Made by a program: the position numbers and the translations under genes
In this document: in pieces, positions 51,004 through 60,107 of the stretch
Layout of the letters: each line of letters begins with the position of its first letter
How positions within the stretch are numbered: position 1 is the first letter of the stretch
The notes under the pieces: generated by a model
What the model saw: the letters and a program-made list of their open reading frames with translations, nothing else
Told to the model about the DNA's origin: nothing
Database searches by the model: none
Assembly: GCF_000240165.1 (NCBI RefSeq)
Contig: NC_017585.1
Coordinates: 496,001-560,000 of the forward strand
Direction: 5' to 3'
Length of the DNA: 64,000 nucleotides
Origin: Streptantibioticus cattleyicolor NRRL 8057 = DSM 46488
Lineage (GTDB): Bacteria > Actinomycetota > Actinomycetes > Streptomycetales > Streptomycetaceae

Positions 51004-54000
51004 GGTGTCGCATCTCCGATCGTCGGACGTCGGCGGGTTGACGGGGCGCCCAGGGCCTGGGCGATGGTGTGCGCGTACGGGGGGCGGACGACGCCGTAGT
51101 GGTCGGTGCCGAGCCGCTGGTGGCGTGTTCCGGCCGGCAGGTACGGGAGCCAGCGGGCCTGTTGTTCGCCGGGAGTGCCCGGGGAGGGCAGGCCGGGCAC
51201 CGGGTGTTCGGCGAGCCACAGGGTGCTGGGGGTGGTGGTCAGCGGGCGTATCCGGTGTTCGGCCAGGGCGCGCAGGTTGGCGCGGCAGCGGCGGGCGAGG
51301 CGTTCGGCGTACCCCTTGGCGGCGTCGCCGGCGGCGTCCGGGTGGAGGCCGAGTTCGTGCGCGAAGACGGCTTCGAGCTGGCTGTCGTCGTAGCCCTGGA
51401 AGAGCGGCCCGGAGCCGGGCGGTGGCGGGTCGACGAGGTGGAGCGCGGCCACCGGGGCGCCGGCCGCCTCCGCCTCGGCGGCCATCTCCAGGGCCACCCA
51501 GCCGCCGAACGACCAGCCGGCCAGCCGCAGTCGGCCGGGGTCGCCGGGGAAGCGGGCCAGCAGCGCGGCGTGGTAGCGGCGGGCCCGTTCGGTGAGCGTC
51601 CAGTCGGGCAGGGCGGGGTCGCGCAGCGCCGGGTCGGCGATCAGGCAGACGGTCAGCCGCGGGTCGAGCGCGGCCACCAGCGACCGGTACGCCTGGATGT
51701 CACCGCCGACCGGGTGCACCAGGCAGAGCACGTCGTCCCCGGTGCCCTCCTGCCACACCTCCGGTGTGACCTCGGAGGAGCCCGCCGCCCCGGTGGCGAC
51801 CGGTCCGGCGAGCAGGGAGACGATCTCGCCGAGGCTGACCCGGTGGCTGAAGGAGGCGAGGTCGAGTTCGACGTCGAAGTGGCGTTTGACCTCGCTGATG
51901 AGGTCGAGCATGGTCAGCGAGTCGGCGCCGAGGTCGTACAGCGGTGCGTCGGGGTCGAGGTGGTCGACGTCGAGCCAGCGGCACAGCCAGTCGGTGAGCA
52001 GGCCGGCCGGTGTGGTGGCGGGGCGCGCCGGTGCGGTGGCGGGGGCGGGCTCGGTCGCGGGCGGGGTGTAGAAGACCCGGGACTCCTCCAACTCCGTGAC
52101 GGAGACGAGCAGTTGGGGCAGGCCCGCGCCGAGGGCCCGGGCGAGGACCCGCTTGCCCTCGGCCACGGTGAGGCCGACGGCGAGGTGGGCCTGGTGGCGG
52201 GGGTCGGTGCGGGAGGTGCGCAGCGCCATGCCGGCCTCGCGCCACACGTCCCAGTCGACGGTGACCCGGGTGGTGGCCGTGGTGTCGTCGGGACGGTGGT
52301 GGGCGAAGGCGTCGAGGAGTCCGGCGGCGGCGGCGTAGTCGTACTGGCCGACGCCGCCGAGCAGGGCCGACATCGAGGAGCAGTAGACCGCCAGCCGCGG
52401 CCGGTGGCGGGCGATCACCTCTTCCATCAGCAGGGCGCCGTCCAGCTTGGCCGCGGTTCCGGCGCGCATCGCGGTGGCGTCGCGGGTGGCGATCAGGGCG
52501 CCGGAGGGGACGCCGGCGGCGTGGACGACGGTGTGCAGCCGGCTGGTGTGTCCGGCGATCAGGGCGGCGAGGTCCGGTGCCGGGGTGGTGGCCAGGTCGG
52601 CCTCGACGAGGGTGACGCGGTCGGCGTGGCCGGTGAGTTCGTCCGGCAGGCGGGGGGTTCTGGACAGCAGCAGCACGCGGCCGTCGGTGTGGTCCAGCAG
52701 CCAGGCGGCGACGGCGGTGCCGATGCCGCCGGTGCCGCCGAGCACCAGGTGGTCGCCGCCGTCGGCGGGCAGGTCGGGCGCGGGGACGGTGGCGGGCACC
52801 GGGAGGGTGACCTGGTGCCACCAGTAGCCCTGCCGCAACGCCAGTTCGCGTGCGGTGTCCTGGCCGGCCCCGGCGGTCAGCGCGGCGAGCGGGGCCGCCC
52901 AGTCGGCCGGGTCGGCGCCGGGCAGGTCGAGCCAGTGGCCGTCCAACGAGCTTTCCTGCGCGGTCACTTGGGCCGCTCCGGCCAGCAGTCCCAGTTCCGG
53001 CCGGCGTACCGGGCCGTCGGCGGGGCGGGCCCGGTACGACAGCCACCACGGGTGCACCGGTGGCGTTCCGGGGCGCGCGGCCACCGCCCGCACCAGGGCG
53101 GCGGGGGTGTCCAGGCACGCGTGGCGGGCGCGGTCCAGCGCCTTCGGGCCGACCGGGCCGGTGACCGCGAGCGGCAGCGCGTGCAGCCAGTCGATGCCGT
53201 CGGCCCCGGCGTCGGCGACCGCGTCGAGCAGCAGGCGCAGCGACTCGGGGTCGGCCGGGTCGGCCCGGTACTCGTCCTGCCCGTGCCGGGCGAAGGCGTC
53301 CGCGGCGACGACCCGTACCACCCGCGCGTACACCTCCTGGAAGGCGTGGACGGCCGGGGCCGGCAGCGGTTCGCCGGTGACGATGACGAGGAGCCGGGTG
53401 GTGCGCGGCGCGGTGGTGGCGGCGCGGTGCAGCCGGGCCCAGTGCGGCTGGTGGAGCCAGTCGGACTCGGGGAGGCGGCGGGGGGTGCCGGAGGTCTCGG
53501 GGGCGGCGCGCGGGAAGTCGTATGCGGCCAGGTCGAACGCGGGTGGCGGGAAGTCCCACGGGGCCGGCGCCGGGCCGGCGGGCCAGGTGAGGGCCGCCCC
53601 GGTCAGCCAGTCGGCGGCCAGTTGGGCGGGGGTGCGTCCGGCGGACGGCAGCGGCGGGCCGGCCGGCTCGACGGTGACCGGGGCGGCCTGGCGCAGCCAG
53701 GTCACCGCGGCGGCGGCGTCGGGGCAGACGGCGGCGGCGCGCACGGGGTGCTGCGGGCGGCCCGCCTGGAGGTGGCGCAGCACCCGGGGGTAGTGCTCGG
53801 GGTGGCGGGTCAGGTAGTCGGCGACGCGGGCGGCGTCGGCGCGCAGCGCGGCCTCGCTGCGGGCGGAGAGCACAAGGCAGGGCGGTGGTTCGGGGGCCGG
53901 TGCGGTGGGTTCGGCGGCTTCCAGGACGAGGTGGGCGTTGGTGCCGCCGATGCCGAAGCTGCTCACCGCGGCCACCCGGTGGCGGCCGGCCGGCCACGCC

Positions 54001-57000
54001 TGGGCCCGGACCGGGATGTGGAACGGGGTGGGGTCGGGGCCGATCTGGGGGTTGAGGGCGTGGAAGTCGACGTTGGGCGGGATGACCGCGTGGTGGACGG
54101 CGAGGGCGGCGCGGACCAGGCCGACCACCCCGGCCGCCGCGCCCAGGTGGCCGATCTGGCTCTTGACGGAGGCGAGGGCGCAGCGCCCGGACTCGGTGAC
54201 GTCGAACGCCTGGCGCAGCGCGCCGACCTCCACCGGGTCGCCGAGGCGGGTGCCGGTGCCGTGCGCCTCGACGTAGCCGACGTCGGCGCCGGTGCGGCCG
54301 GCTCGGCGCAGCGCGGCGCGGATGACCTCGCGCTGTCCGGTGAGGGAGGGGGCGCTGTAGTTGAGTTTGGTGGCGCCGTCGTTGTTGACGGCGGAGCCGG
54401 TGATGACGGCGTAGACGGTGTCGCCGTCGCGCCGGGCGTGGCTGAGTGGTTTGAGCACCACGACGCCGGCGCCGCTGCCGCCGATGGTGCCGCTGGCGTC
54501 GTCGCTGAACGGGCGGCAGTGTCCGTCGGTGGAGAAGATGTGCTGCGGGCGGTAGTGGTATCCGGCGGACATGCCGGTGTCGATCAGTACGCCGCCGGCC
54601 AGCATCAGGTCGGCGTCGCCCTGGCGCAGCAGCCCGGCCGCGAGGTGGACGGCCACCAGTGAACTGGCGCAGGCGGCTTGGGTGGTGAAGGCGGGGCCGG
54701 TCAGTCCGAGGTGGTAGGCGGCCTTGGTGGCGAGGAAGTCCTTCTCGTGGTGGATGGCGAGTTGGAAGCGGTCCGGCAGGGCGTCCGGGTCGGCCTCGCG
54801 GAGCATGTCCTGGAAGTAGGTGTTCTCGCCGGCCCCGGCGACCAGTCCGACGCGCAGTGCGGCCGGGTCGCCGTAGCCGGCGTGGGCCAGCGCCTCGACG
54901 CAGCTCATCAGCAGGTGGCGGTGTTGCGGGTCCATCAGCCGGGCGTCGTGGCGGCTGATCCCGAAGTGGCCGGGGTCGAAGTCGAGCAGCCCGTCGGCCT
55001 GGCTGCGGGCGCCGACGACGCCGTCGGGCGCGTCGAAGTGCTCGATGCCGCGGCGGCCGGAGGTGACCAGGTCCCAGAAGGCGGCCAGGTCCCGGGCGCC
55101 GGGCAGGCGTACCGCCATGCCGATGACGGCGATCGGCTCGTCGGTGGCGGTGTGGTGGTCGCGGCTGTCTTCGTCCGGTGTGGTGGCGGGGCCGGACAGG
55201 AAGCGGGCGAGGGCGCGTACGGTGACGTGTTCGAAGAGGTCGGCGACGGTGAAGCGCAGCCCCAGTTCGGTGACGCAGTGCAGATGGAAGCGCATCAGGC
55301 CGAGGCTGGAGGCGCCGGCGTCGAAGAAGGTCTGGTCGGGGCCGATGGGAGAGCCGGTCACGGCCTCGAAGGCGGCGGCGAGTCGGGCCTCCGGCCCGGT
55401 GGCGCCGGTCGCGGTGGCCGGGCGGCGGGGCAGGTCGGTGCCGGTGGCGCGCAGCGCGGCGCGCCGGTCGAGCTTGCCGCTGGGGGTACGCGGCAGCGCG
55501 GTCAGCCGCCGGTAGCGGTGGACGCGTACGTAGCCGGGCAGCAGCGGTGCCAGGTGCGCGGAGAGGTCGTCGGCGGTGGGCAACGGCCCGTCGGCATCGC
55601 GGAGTTGGAGGCAGGCCACCAGCTTGCCGTCGTCGAGGACGACCACGGCGGCCACCACGGCGGGGTGGCGCAGCAGGGCGGCTTCCACGTGGCCGAGTTC
55701 GAGGCGGTGTCCGCTCAGCTTGATCTGCTGGTCGTCGCGGCCGAGGTAGTGCAGCAGCCCCTGGCGGTCGAAGCGGGCGCGGTCGCCGCTGCGGTAGTAC
55801 AGGCCGTCGCCGGGGACCTCGGTGAAGCGCTCGTCGTTGAGGGCCGGGTCGCCGAGGTAGCAGCGGTGTGCCATGGTGCCGCCGAGCAGCAGTTCGCCGG
55901 GGCAGTCGGGCGGCACCGGCAGCCCGGCCTCGTCGACCACGCGCAGGACGGCGCCGGTGACGGGGTGGCCGATGGCCGGGCGTTCCGGCCAGCGCATCGG
56001 GTCGCCGTCCAGGCACAGCGCGCTGACCACGTGGGTCTCGGAGGGGCCGTACTGGTTGAACAGCTTCGCGCCGGGCAGTCCGGCGAACCAGCGGCGGACG
56101 GCGTCGGTGCACACCAACTGCTCGCCGGCGGTGACCACCTCGCGCAGCCGGGAGGGGTAGCGGCCCAGGTGGACGCCGTGTTCGGCGAGGAACTGCAACG
56201 CCACGTAGGGCATGAAGATCCGTTCCACGCCGGCCGATTCCAGCGCCTCCAGCAGCGCGGGCGGGTCCTGCCGCCACCCCGGGCGCACCAGGTGCAGCAG
56301 GCCGCCCTGGCACAGGGTGCCGAAGATCTCCTGGAAGGAGACGTCGAAGGAGAGCATGGAGAACTGCTGGGTCACCGCCGGGGTGCCGAGGCCGCCGGCG
56401 CCCTCCTGCCACTGGAAGAGGTTGCACAGCGTGCGGTCGTGGACCTGGACGCCCTTGGGGACGCCGGTGGAGCCGGAGGTGAACAGGGTGTACAGCGGCC
56501 GGGTTCCGTCGTGCGGGGGCACGGCGGGCGCGGGCTCCGTCGACAGGGTGACCGGGTGGCGTACCACGCCGCCCGGGTCCACCTGGGCGAACGCGGCCTC
56601 GGCGCCCGGCGGCAGCAGCACGCACACCGGGTCCACCTGGGCGAGGATCTGCCGCAGCAGCGCCGGCGGGTAGGAGGGGTCGAGCGGCACGATGGTCACG
56701 TTCAGCCGGGCCAGCGCCAGCAGGCAGACCACGTGTTCCACGGAGGGTTCGAAGTACAGGGCGATCCGGCAGGGTGTGTTGTCGGCGGGCAGCCGGTGGC
56801 GGGCGCGCAGTCGCGCGGCGAGCGCGGCGGCGTAGGCGTCCAACTCGGCGTAGTTGGCGGTTCGTTGGCCGTCGCGTACGGCGGGGGCGTCCGGGGTGCG
56901 GGCGGCCTGCCGGGCGAAGCCCTCGGCCACCGTGCGGTAGGTCAGCGGGGCGGTGGCGCCGCGGCCGGGCTGGGGCAGGGAACGGCGGTGGGGTGCGACG

Positions 57001-60000
57001 AGCGTGGCCGGGGTGGCCGGTTCGGGGGCGGCCAGCAGGTCGAGGGCGCGCCGCAGCAGGGCGGCCATCGCCTCGGCGTCGGTGGCGTCGAAGTGGCTGT
57101 CGGCGTACTCCCACAGCAGGTCGAGGCCGTCGGCGTGGTCGATCACCGACAAGGTCAGCGGGCACTTGGCCTCGGCGGGCGCCGTCCACAGCGGGCGGGC
57201 GGTGCAGCCGGGCAGGGTCAGGGCGCCGAAGTCGGTGTTCTCCAGCACGAAGAGGAAGTCGAAGGGCGTGCTGTCGGTGCCGGGGGCGCGGGCGGCGAGG
57301 ACGTCGGCGAGGGCCACGTCCTGCCCGTCCAGCACCTCGCCGGCGGCCTGGCCCAGTCGGGTCAGCTGCTCGCGCAGTTCCTCGCCGGGGTCGACGGTCA
57401 GCGGCAGCAGCACGGTGTTGGCGAACATCCCGACGCCGGTCTCGAACTGGCGCAGCGGCCGGCCCGCCACGGGGGCGGCGATCCGGGGCCGGGTGCGTCC
57501 GGTCACCCCGTATAGGGTCCAGGCGAAGACGGCGAGGAGCAACTGGAAGCGGGTGAGGCCGAGTTGGGCGCAGAGCCGGTCGACGGCGGCGCGGCGGACC
57601 ACGTCGAGGGTGGTGTGCAGCAGGTGTCCGGCCGGGTGGTCCTGGGGCCGGGCGGCGGGCAGCGGTTCGGCGCCGTCGTCGGAGGTGGTGTAGTGGGCGA
57701 CGAGCCGGTCGCGTCGGTCCTGGTAGGCGGGGGTGGCGAACCAGTCGGCCTGCCACAGCGCGTGGTCGAGGGGGGTGGGCGCGTCGGCCTCGGTGTCGGG
57801 CTCCGCCCCGGTGAGGGCGGCGGCGTAGCCGGTGGACAGGTCCTGGAAGAGGAGCGTCATCGACCAGCCGTCGACCGCGATGTGGTGCAGGTGCAGCAGC
57901 AGGACGCCGCCGTCCCGCCCCGGCAGCCAGCAGGCGCGCAGCATGCGGGGCCGGGCGAGGTCGAAGGGGCGGGCGAAGAAGCGGTCGGTGAAGGCCCGTC
58001 CGGCGGCGGCGTCGCGCAGCGCCTCCGGGTCGGGCTCGGTCCACGGGTCGTAGGGGTCGCCGACGATCTGCCGCAGGCCCTCCTCGGTGGCCTCGAAGGC
58101 GGTGCGCAGCGCGGGGTGGCGGGCCACCAGCGCGCGCAGCGAGCGGCGCAGCGCGGCGGTGTCCACCGGTCCGTCCAGCCGGAACGCCTGGCCGACGTGG
58201 TAGGCGCGGGAGCCGGGGGAACGCTGCTGGTGGAGCCAGAGGCGTTGTTGTTCCGCGGTGGCCGGCGCGGTGCGCCGCCCGGTGGGGGCGGGGGGCGCCG
58301 GGTACGGGGAGCCGCCGGTGCCGCGGGCGGCTGCGACGGCGTCGGCGAGTTCGGCGAAGTCGGCGCGGAGCACCAGCGGTGCGGGGAGTTCGCATCCCCA
58401 GCGTTCGCGGATCCGGTAGCGCAGCCGCAGTGCCTTCAGCGAGTCGCCGCCCAGCGCGATCCACCGGTCGTCCAGGCGTGGCTCGGGGACGCCGAGCACG
58501 TCGGCGGCGAGGGCGAGCACCTCGCGCTGCCAGGCGGTGGCGGGCCGGTGTGCGCCGTCCGGGCGCCGCCAGGGCGGCAGTTCGCGGGCGAGCAGCGCGG
58601 CCTCGTCGACCTTTCCGTTGGCGTTGCGCGGCAGGGCGTCGAGGCGGTGGACGCGGTGCGGGCGCATGTAGGACGGGAGGCGGGCGGCGAGGTGGCGGTC
58701 GAAGTCGTCGAAGGAGAGGGTGTCGTCGGCGACGAGGTAGGCGAGGAGTTCGTTGGGTCCGCCGTCGCCGTCGCGGCGGGTGCACACGTGGGCCTGGCGC
58801 ACCGCGGGGTGGGCGGTGATCTGCCGTTCCACCTCGCCGGGTTCGATGCGGAAGCCGCGTACCTTGACCTGGCGGTCGGCGCGGCCGACGTAGTCGACGC
58901 TGCCGTCGGCGCCGACCCGGACCAGGTCGCCGGTGCGGTAGTGGGGCCGGTGGCCGTCGTCGTACCAGGGCAGGGTGGTGAAGCGGCGGCCGGTCTCCTC
59001 GGGCAGGTTGCGGTAGCCGGCCGCGAGGGCGTCGCCGGAGACGAGGAGTTCGGCGACCTCGCCGGGGGCGGCGGTGCGTTCGGTGCCGGGGACGACGAGC
59101 ACCGCCCCGGTGTCCGGCAGCGGCCGGCCGATCGGCACGGAGTCGCCGGTGAAGTCGCGGGGGATGGGGTGCCACAGCGCGAAGGTGGTGGTCTCGGTGG
59201 GGCCGTAGGCGTTGACCAGTCGGGTGGCGGCGGTCGCGTTGTGGTGGTACCAGCGGCGGATCACCCCGGCGTTGAGCCGTTCGCCGCCGATGAGCACCTG
59301 GCGGGTCCCGGCGAAGCAGTCGGGGACGGTGTCGGTGACCGCGTTGAACAGGGCGGTGGTGACGAACAGGGTGTGGACGCGTTCGCGCAGCAGGGCGGCG
59401 GCGAGCCGGTGCGGGGCCTGCACGTCCTCGTCGGCGAGGACGACGCAGCAGCCGCCGGTGAGCAGCGGCACCCACACCTCGAAACTGAGCGCGTCGAAGG
59501 CGGGGTTGGCCAGGCAGGCGTACCGGGCGCCCTCGGGCAGCTCGATCCAGCCGGGCCGGGCCAGCCGCAGGATCCCGGCGTCGCGCACCTCGACGCCCTT
59601 GGGGCGGCCGGTGGTGCCGGAGGTGTAGAAGAGGAACGAGACGGGGGCGCCGGTGTACGGCGGCCCGGGTTCGCCCGTCGCGCCGTCCTCGGGGTCGAGC
59701 AGGTCGCCGATGCGCAACGCGCGGGTGCCGCCAGGCAGTTCGGCGGGGGCGGTGCCGTCGTGGACGAGGGCGACGCTCGCCGAGTCGGTGAGGATGTGCC
59801 GACGGCGGTCGGGCGGGCTGAGGGTGTCGAGCGGGACGACCACGCCGCCCAGGCGCAGGATGCCGAGCATCGCGCAGACCAGCCGCCAGGAGCGCGGCAG
59901 GGCGACGGCGACCGCCTGCCCGGGGCGGACCCCGGCGCGGCGCAGCGCCTCGGCGACCGTCGCGCCGGCCGCGTCCAGGGCGGCGTAGTCGAGGCGTCGT

Positions 60001-60107
60001 TCGCCGTCGGCCACGGCGGGGGCGCCGGGGGTGCGCAGCGCCTGCTCGTGCACCCCCTGGGCCACCCCGGCGAGGTGGCCCGGGTTGTCGGTTCCGGGTC
60101 GCATCAT
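51000..60107 (-). CDS. Hybrid NRPS/PKS: A-T-C-A-T-KS-KR-T-TE
   Basis: A 3035-residue assembly line. Approximate order: A1 (10-505, SGTTGRPKG), T1 (GGDS near 554), C (HHIAVDG near 744), A2 (1065-1560, SGSTGVPKG), T2 (GASSLG near 1597), KS (1655-2065, Cys in QAACASSL near 1813, both His motifs present), linker, KR (GGTGGIG near 2457, Tyr in GQYDYAAAAG near 2590), T3 (GADSL near 2726), TE (GWSFGGW near 2866, His in DHYGVV near 3001). No acyltransferase follows the KS. A2 pocket residues read about D-V-Q-Y-V-A-Q-V-V, near proline codes. A1 (D-A-F-x-I-G-A-T-F) looks aliphatic. The start ATG at 60107 overlaps the upstream stop (ATGA). Confidence 0.93.
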   Translation of the reverse strand: MMRPGTDNPGHLAGVAQGVHEQALRTPGAPAVADGERRLDYAALDAAGATVAEALRRAGVRPGQAVAVALPRSWRLVCAMLGILRLGGVVVPLDTLSPPDRRRHILTDSASVALVHDGTAPAELPGGTRALRIGDLLDPEDGATGEPGPPYTGAPVSFLFYTSGTTGRPKGVEVRDAGILRLARPGWIELPEGARYACLANPAFDALSFEVWVPLLTGGCCVVLADEDVQAPHRLAAALLRERVHTLFVTTALFNAVTDTVPDCFAGTRQVLIGGERLNAGVIRRWYHHNATAATRLVNAYGPTETTTFALWHPIPRDFTGDSVPIGRPLPDTGAVLVVPGTERTAAPGEVAELLVSGDALAAGYRNLPEETGRRFTTLPWYDDGHRPHYRTGDLVRVGADGSVDYVGRADRQVKVRGFRIEPGEVERQITAHPAVRQAHVCTRRDGDGGPNELLAYLVADDTLSFDDFDRHLAARLPSYMRPHRVHRLDALPRNANGKVDEAALLARELPPWRRPDGAHRPATAWQREVLALAADVLGVPEPRLDDRWIALGGDSLKALRLRYRIRERWGCELPAPLVLRADFAELADAVAAARGTGGSPYPAPPAPTGRRTAPATAEQQRLWLHQQRSPGSRAYHVGQAFRLDGPVDTAALRRSLRALVARHPALRTAFEATEEGLRQIVGDPYDPWTEPDPEALRDAAAGRAFTDRFFARPFDLARPRMLRACWLPGRDGGVLLLHLHHIAVDGWSMTLLFQDLSTGYAAALTGAEPDTEADAPTPLDHALWQADWFATPAYQDRRDRLVAHYTTSDDGAEPLPAARPQDHPAGHLLHTTLDVVRRAAVDRLCAQLGLTRFQLLLAVFAWTLYGVTGRTRPRIAAPVAGRPLRQFETGVGMFANTVLLPLTVDPGEELREQLTRLGQAAGEVLDGQDVALADVLAARAPGTDSTPFDFLFVLENTDFGALTLPGCTARPLWTAPAEAKCPLTLSVIDHADGLDLLWEYADSHFDATDAEAMAALLRRALDLLAAPEPATPATLVAPHRRSLPQPGRGATAPLTYRTVAEGFARQAARTPDAPAVRDGQRTANYAELDAYAAALAARLRARHRLPADNTPCRIALYFEPSVEHVVCLLALARLNVTIVPLDPSYPPALLRQILAQVDPVCVLLPPGAEAAFAQVDPGGVVRHPVTLSTEPAPAVPPHDGTRPLYTLFTSGSTGVPKGVQVHDRTLCNLFQWQEGAGGLGTPAVTQQFSMLSFDVSFQEIFGTLCQGGLLHLVRPGWRQDPPALLEALESAGVERIFMPYVALQFLAEHGVHLGRYPSRLREVVTAGEQLVCTDAVRRWFAGLPGAKLFNQYGPSETHVVSALCLDGDPMRWPERPAIGHPVTGAVLRVVDEAGLPVPPDCPGELLLGGTMAHRCYLGDPALNDERFTEVPGDGLYYRSGDRARFDRQGLLHYLGRDDQQIKLSGHRLELGHVEAALLRHPAVVAAVVVLDDGKLVACLQLRDADGPLPTADDLSAHLAPLLPGYVRVHRYRRLTALPRTPSGKLDRRAALRATGTDLPRRPATATGATGPEARLAAAFEAVTGSPIGPDQTFFDAGASSLGLMRFHLHCVTELGLRFTVADLFEHVTVRALARFLSGPATTPDEDSRDHHTATDEPIAVIGMAVRLPGARDLAAFWDLVTSGRRGIEHFDAPDGVVGARSQADGLLDFDPGHFGISRHDARLMDPQHRHLLMSCVEALAHAGYGDPAALRVGLVAGAGENTYFQDMLREADPDALPDRFQLAIHHEKDFLATKAAYHLGLTGPAFTTQAACASSLVAVHLAAGLLRQGDADLMLAGGVLIDTGMSAGYHYRPQHIFSTDGHCRPFSDDASGTIGGSGAGVVVLKPLSHARRDGDTVYAVITGSAVNNDGATKLNYSAPSLTGQREVIRAALRRAGRTGADVGYVEAHGTGTRLGDPVEVGALRQAFDVTESGRCALASVKSQIGHLGAAAGVVGLVRAALAVHHAVIPPNVDFHALNPQIGPDPTPFHIPVRAQAWPAGRHRVAAVSSFGIGGTNAHLVLEAAEPTAPAPEPPPCLVLSARSEAALRADAARVADYLTRHPEHYPRVLRHLQAGRPQHPVRAAAVCPDAAAAVTWLRQAAPVTVEPAGPPLPSAGRTPAQLAADWLTGAALTWPAGPAPAPWDFPPPAFDLAAYDFPRAAPETSGTPRRLPESDWLHQPHWARLHRAATTAPRTTRLLVIVTGEPLPAPAVHAFQEVYARVVRVVAADAFARHGQDEYRADPADPESLRLLLDAVADAGADGIDWLHALPLAVTGPVGPKALDRARHACLDTPAALVRAVAARPGTPPVHPWWLSYRARPADGPVRRPELGLLAGAAQVTAQESSLDGHWLDLPGADPADWAAPLAALTAGAGQDTARELALRQGYWWHQVTLPVPATVPAPDLPADGGDHLVLGGTGGIGTAVAAWLLDHTDGRVLLLSRTPRLPDELTGHADRVTLVEADLATTPAPDLAALIAGHTSRLHTVVHAAGVPSGALIATRDATAMRAGTAAKLDGALLMEEVIARHRPRLAVYCSSMSALLGGVGQYDYAAAAGLLDAFAHHRPDDTTATTRVTVDWDVWREAGMALRTSRTDPRHQAHLAVGLTVAEGKRVLARALGAGLPQLLVSVTELEESRVFYTPPATEPAPATAPARPATTPAGLLTDWLCRWLDVDHLDPDAPLYDLGADSLTMLDLISEVKRHFDVELDLASFSHRVSLGEIVSLLAGPVATGAAGSSEVTPEVWQEGTGDDVLCLVHPVGGDIQAYRSLVAALDPRLTVCLIADPALRDPALPDWTLTERARRYHAALLARFPGDPGRLRLAGWSFGGWVALEMAAEAEAAGAPVAALHLVDPPPPGSGPLFQGYDDSQLEAVFAHELGLHPDAAGDAAKGYAERLARRCRANLRALAEHRIRPLTTTPSTLWLAEHPVPGLPSPGTPGEQQARWLPYLPAGTRHQRLGTDHYGVVRPPYAHTIAQALGAPSTRRRPTIGDATP

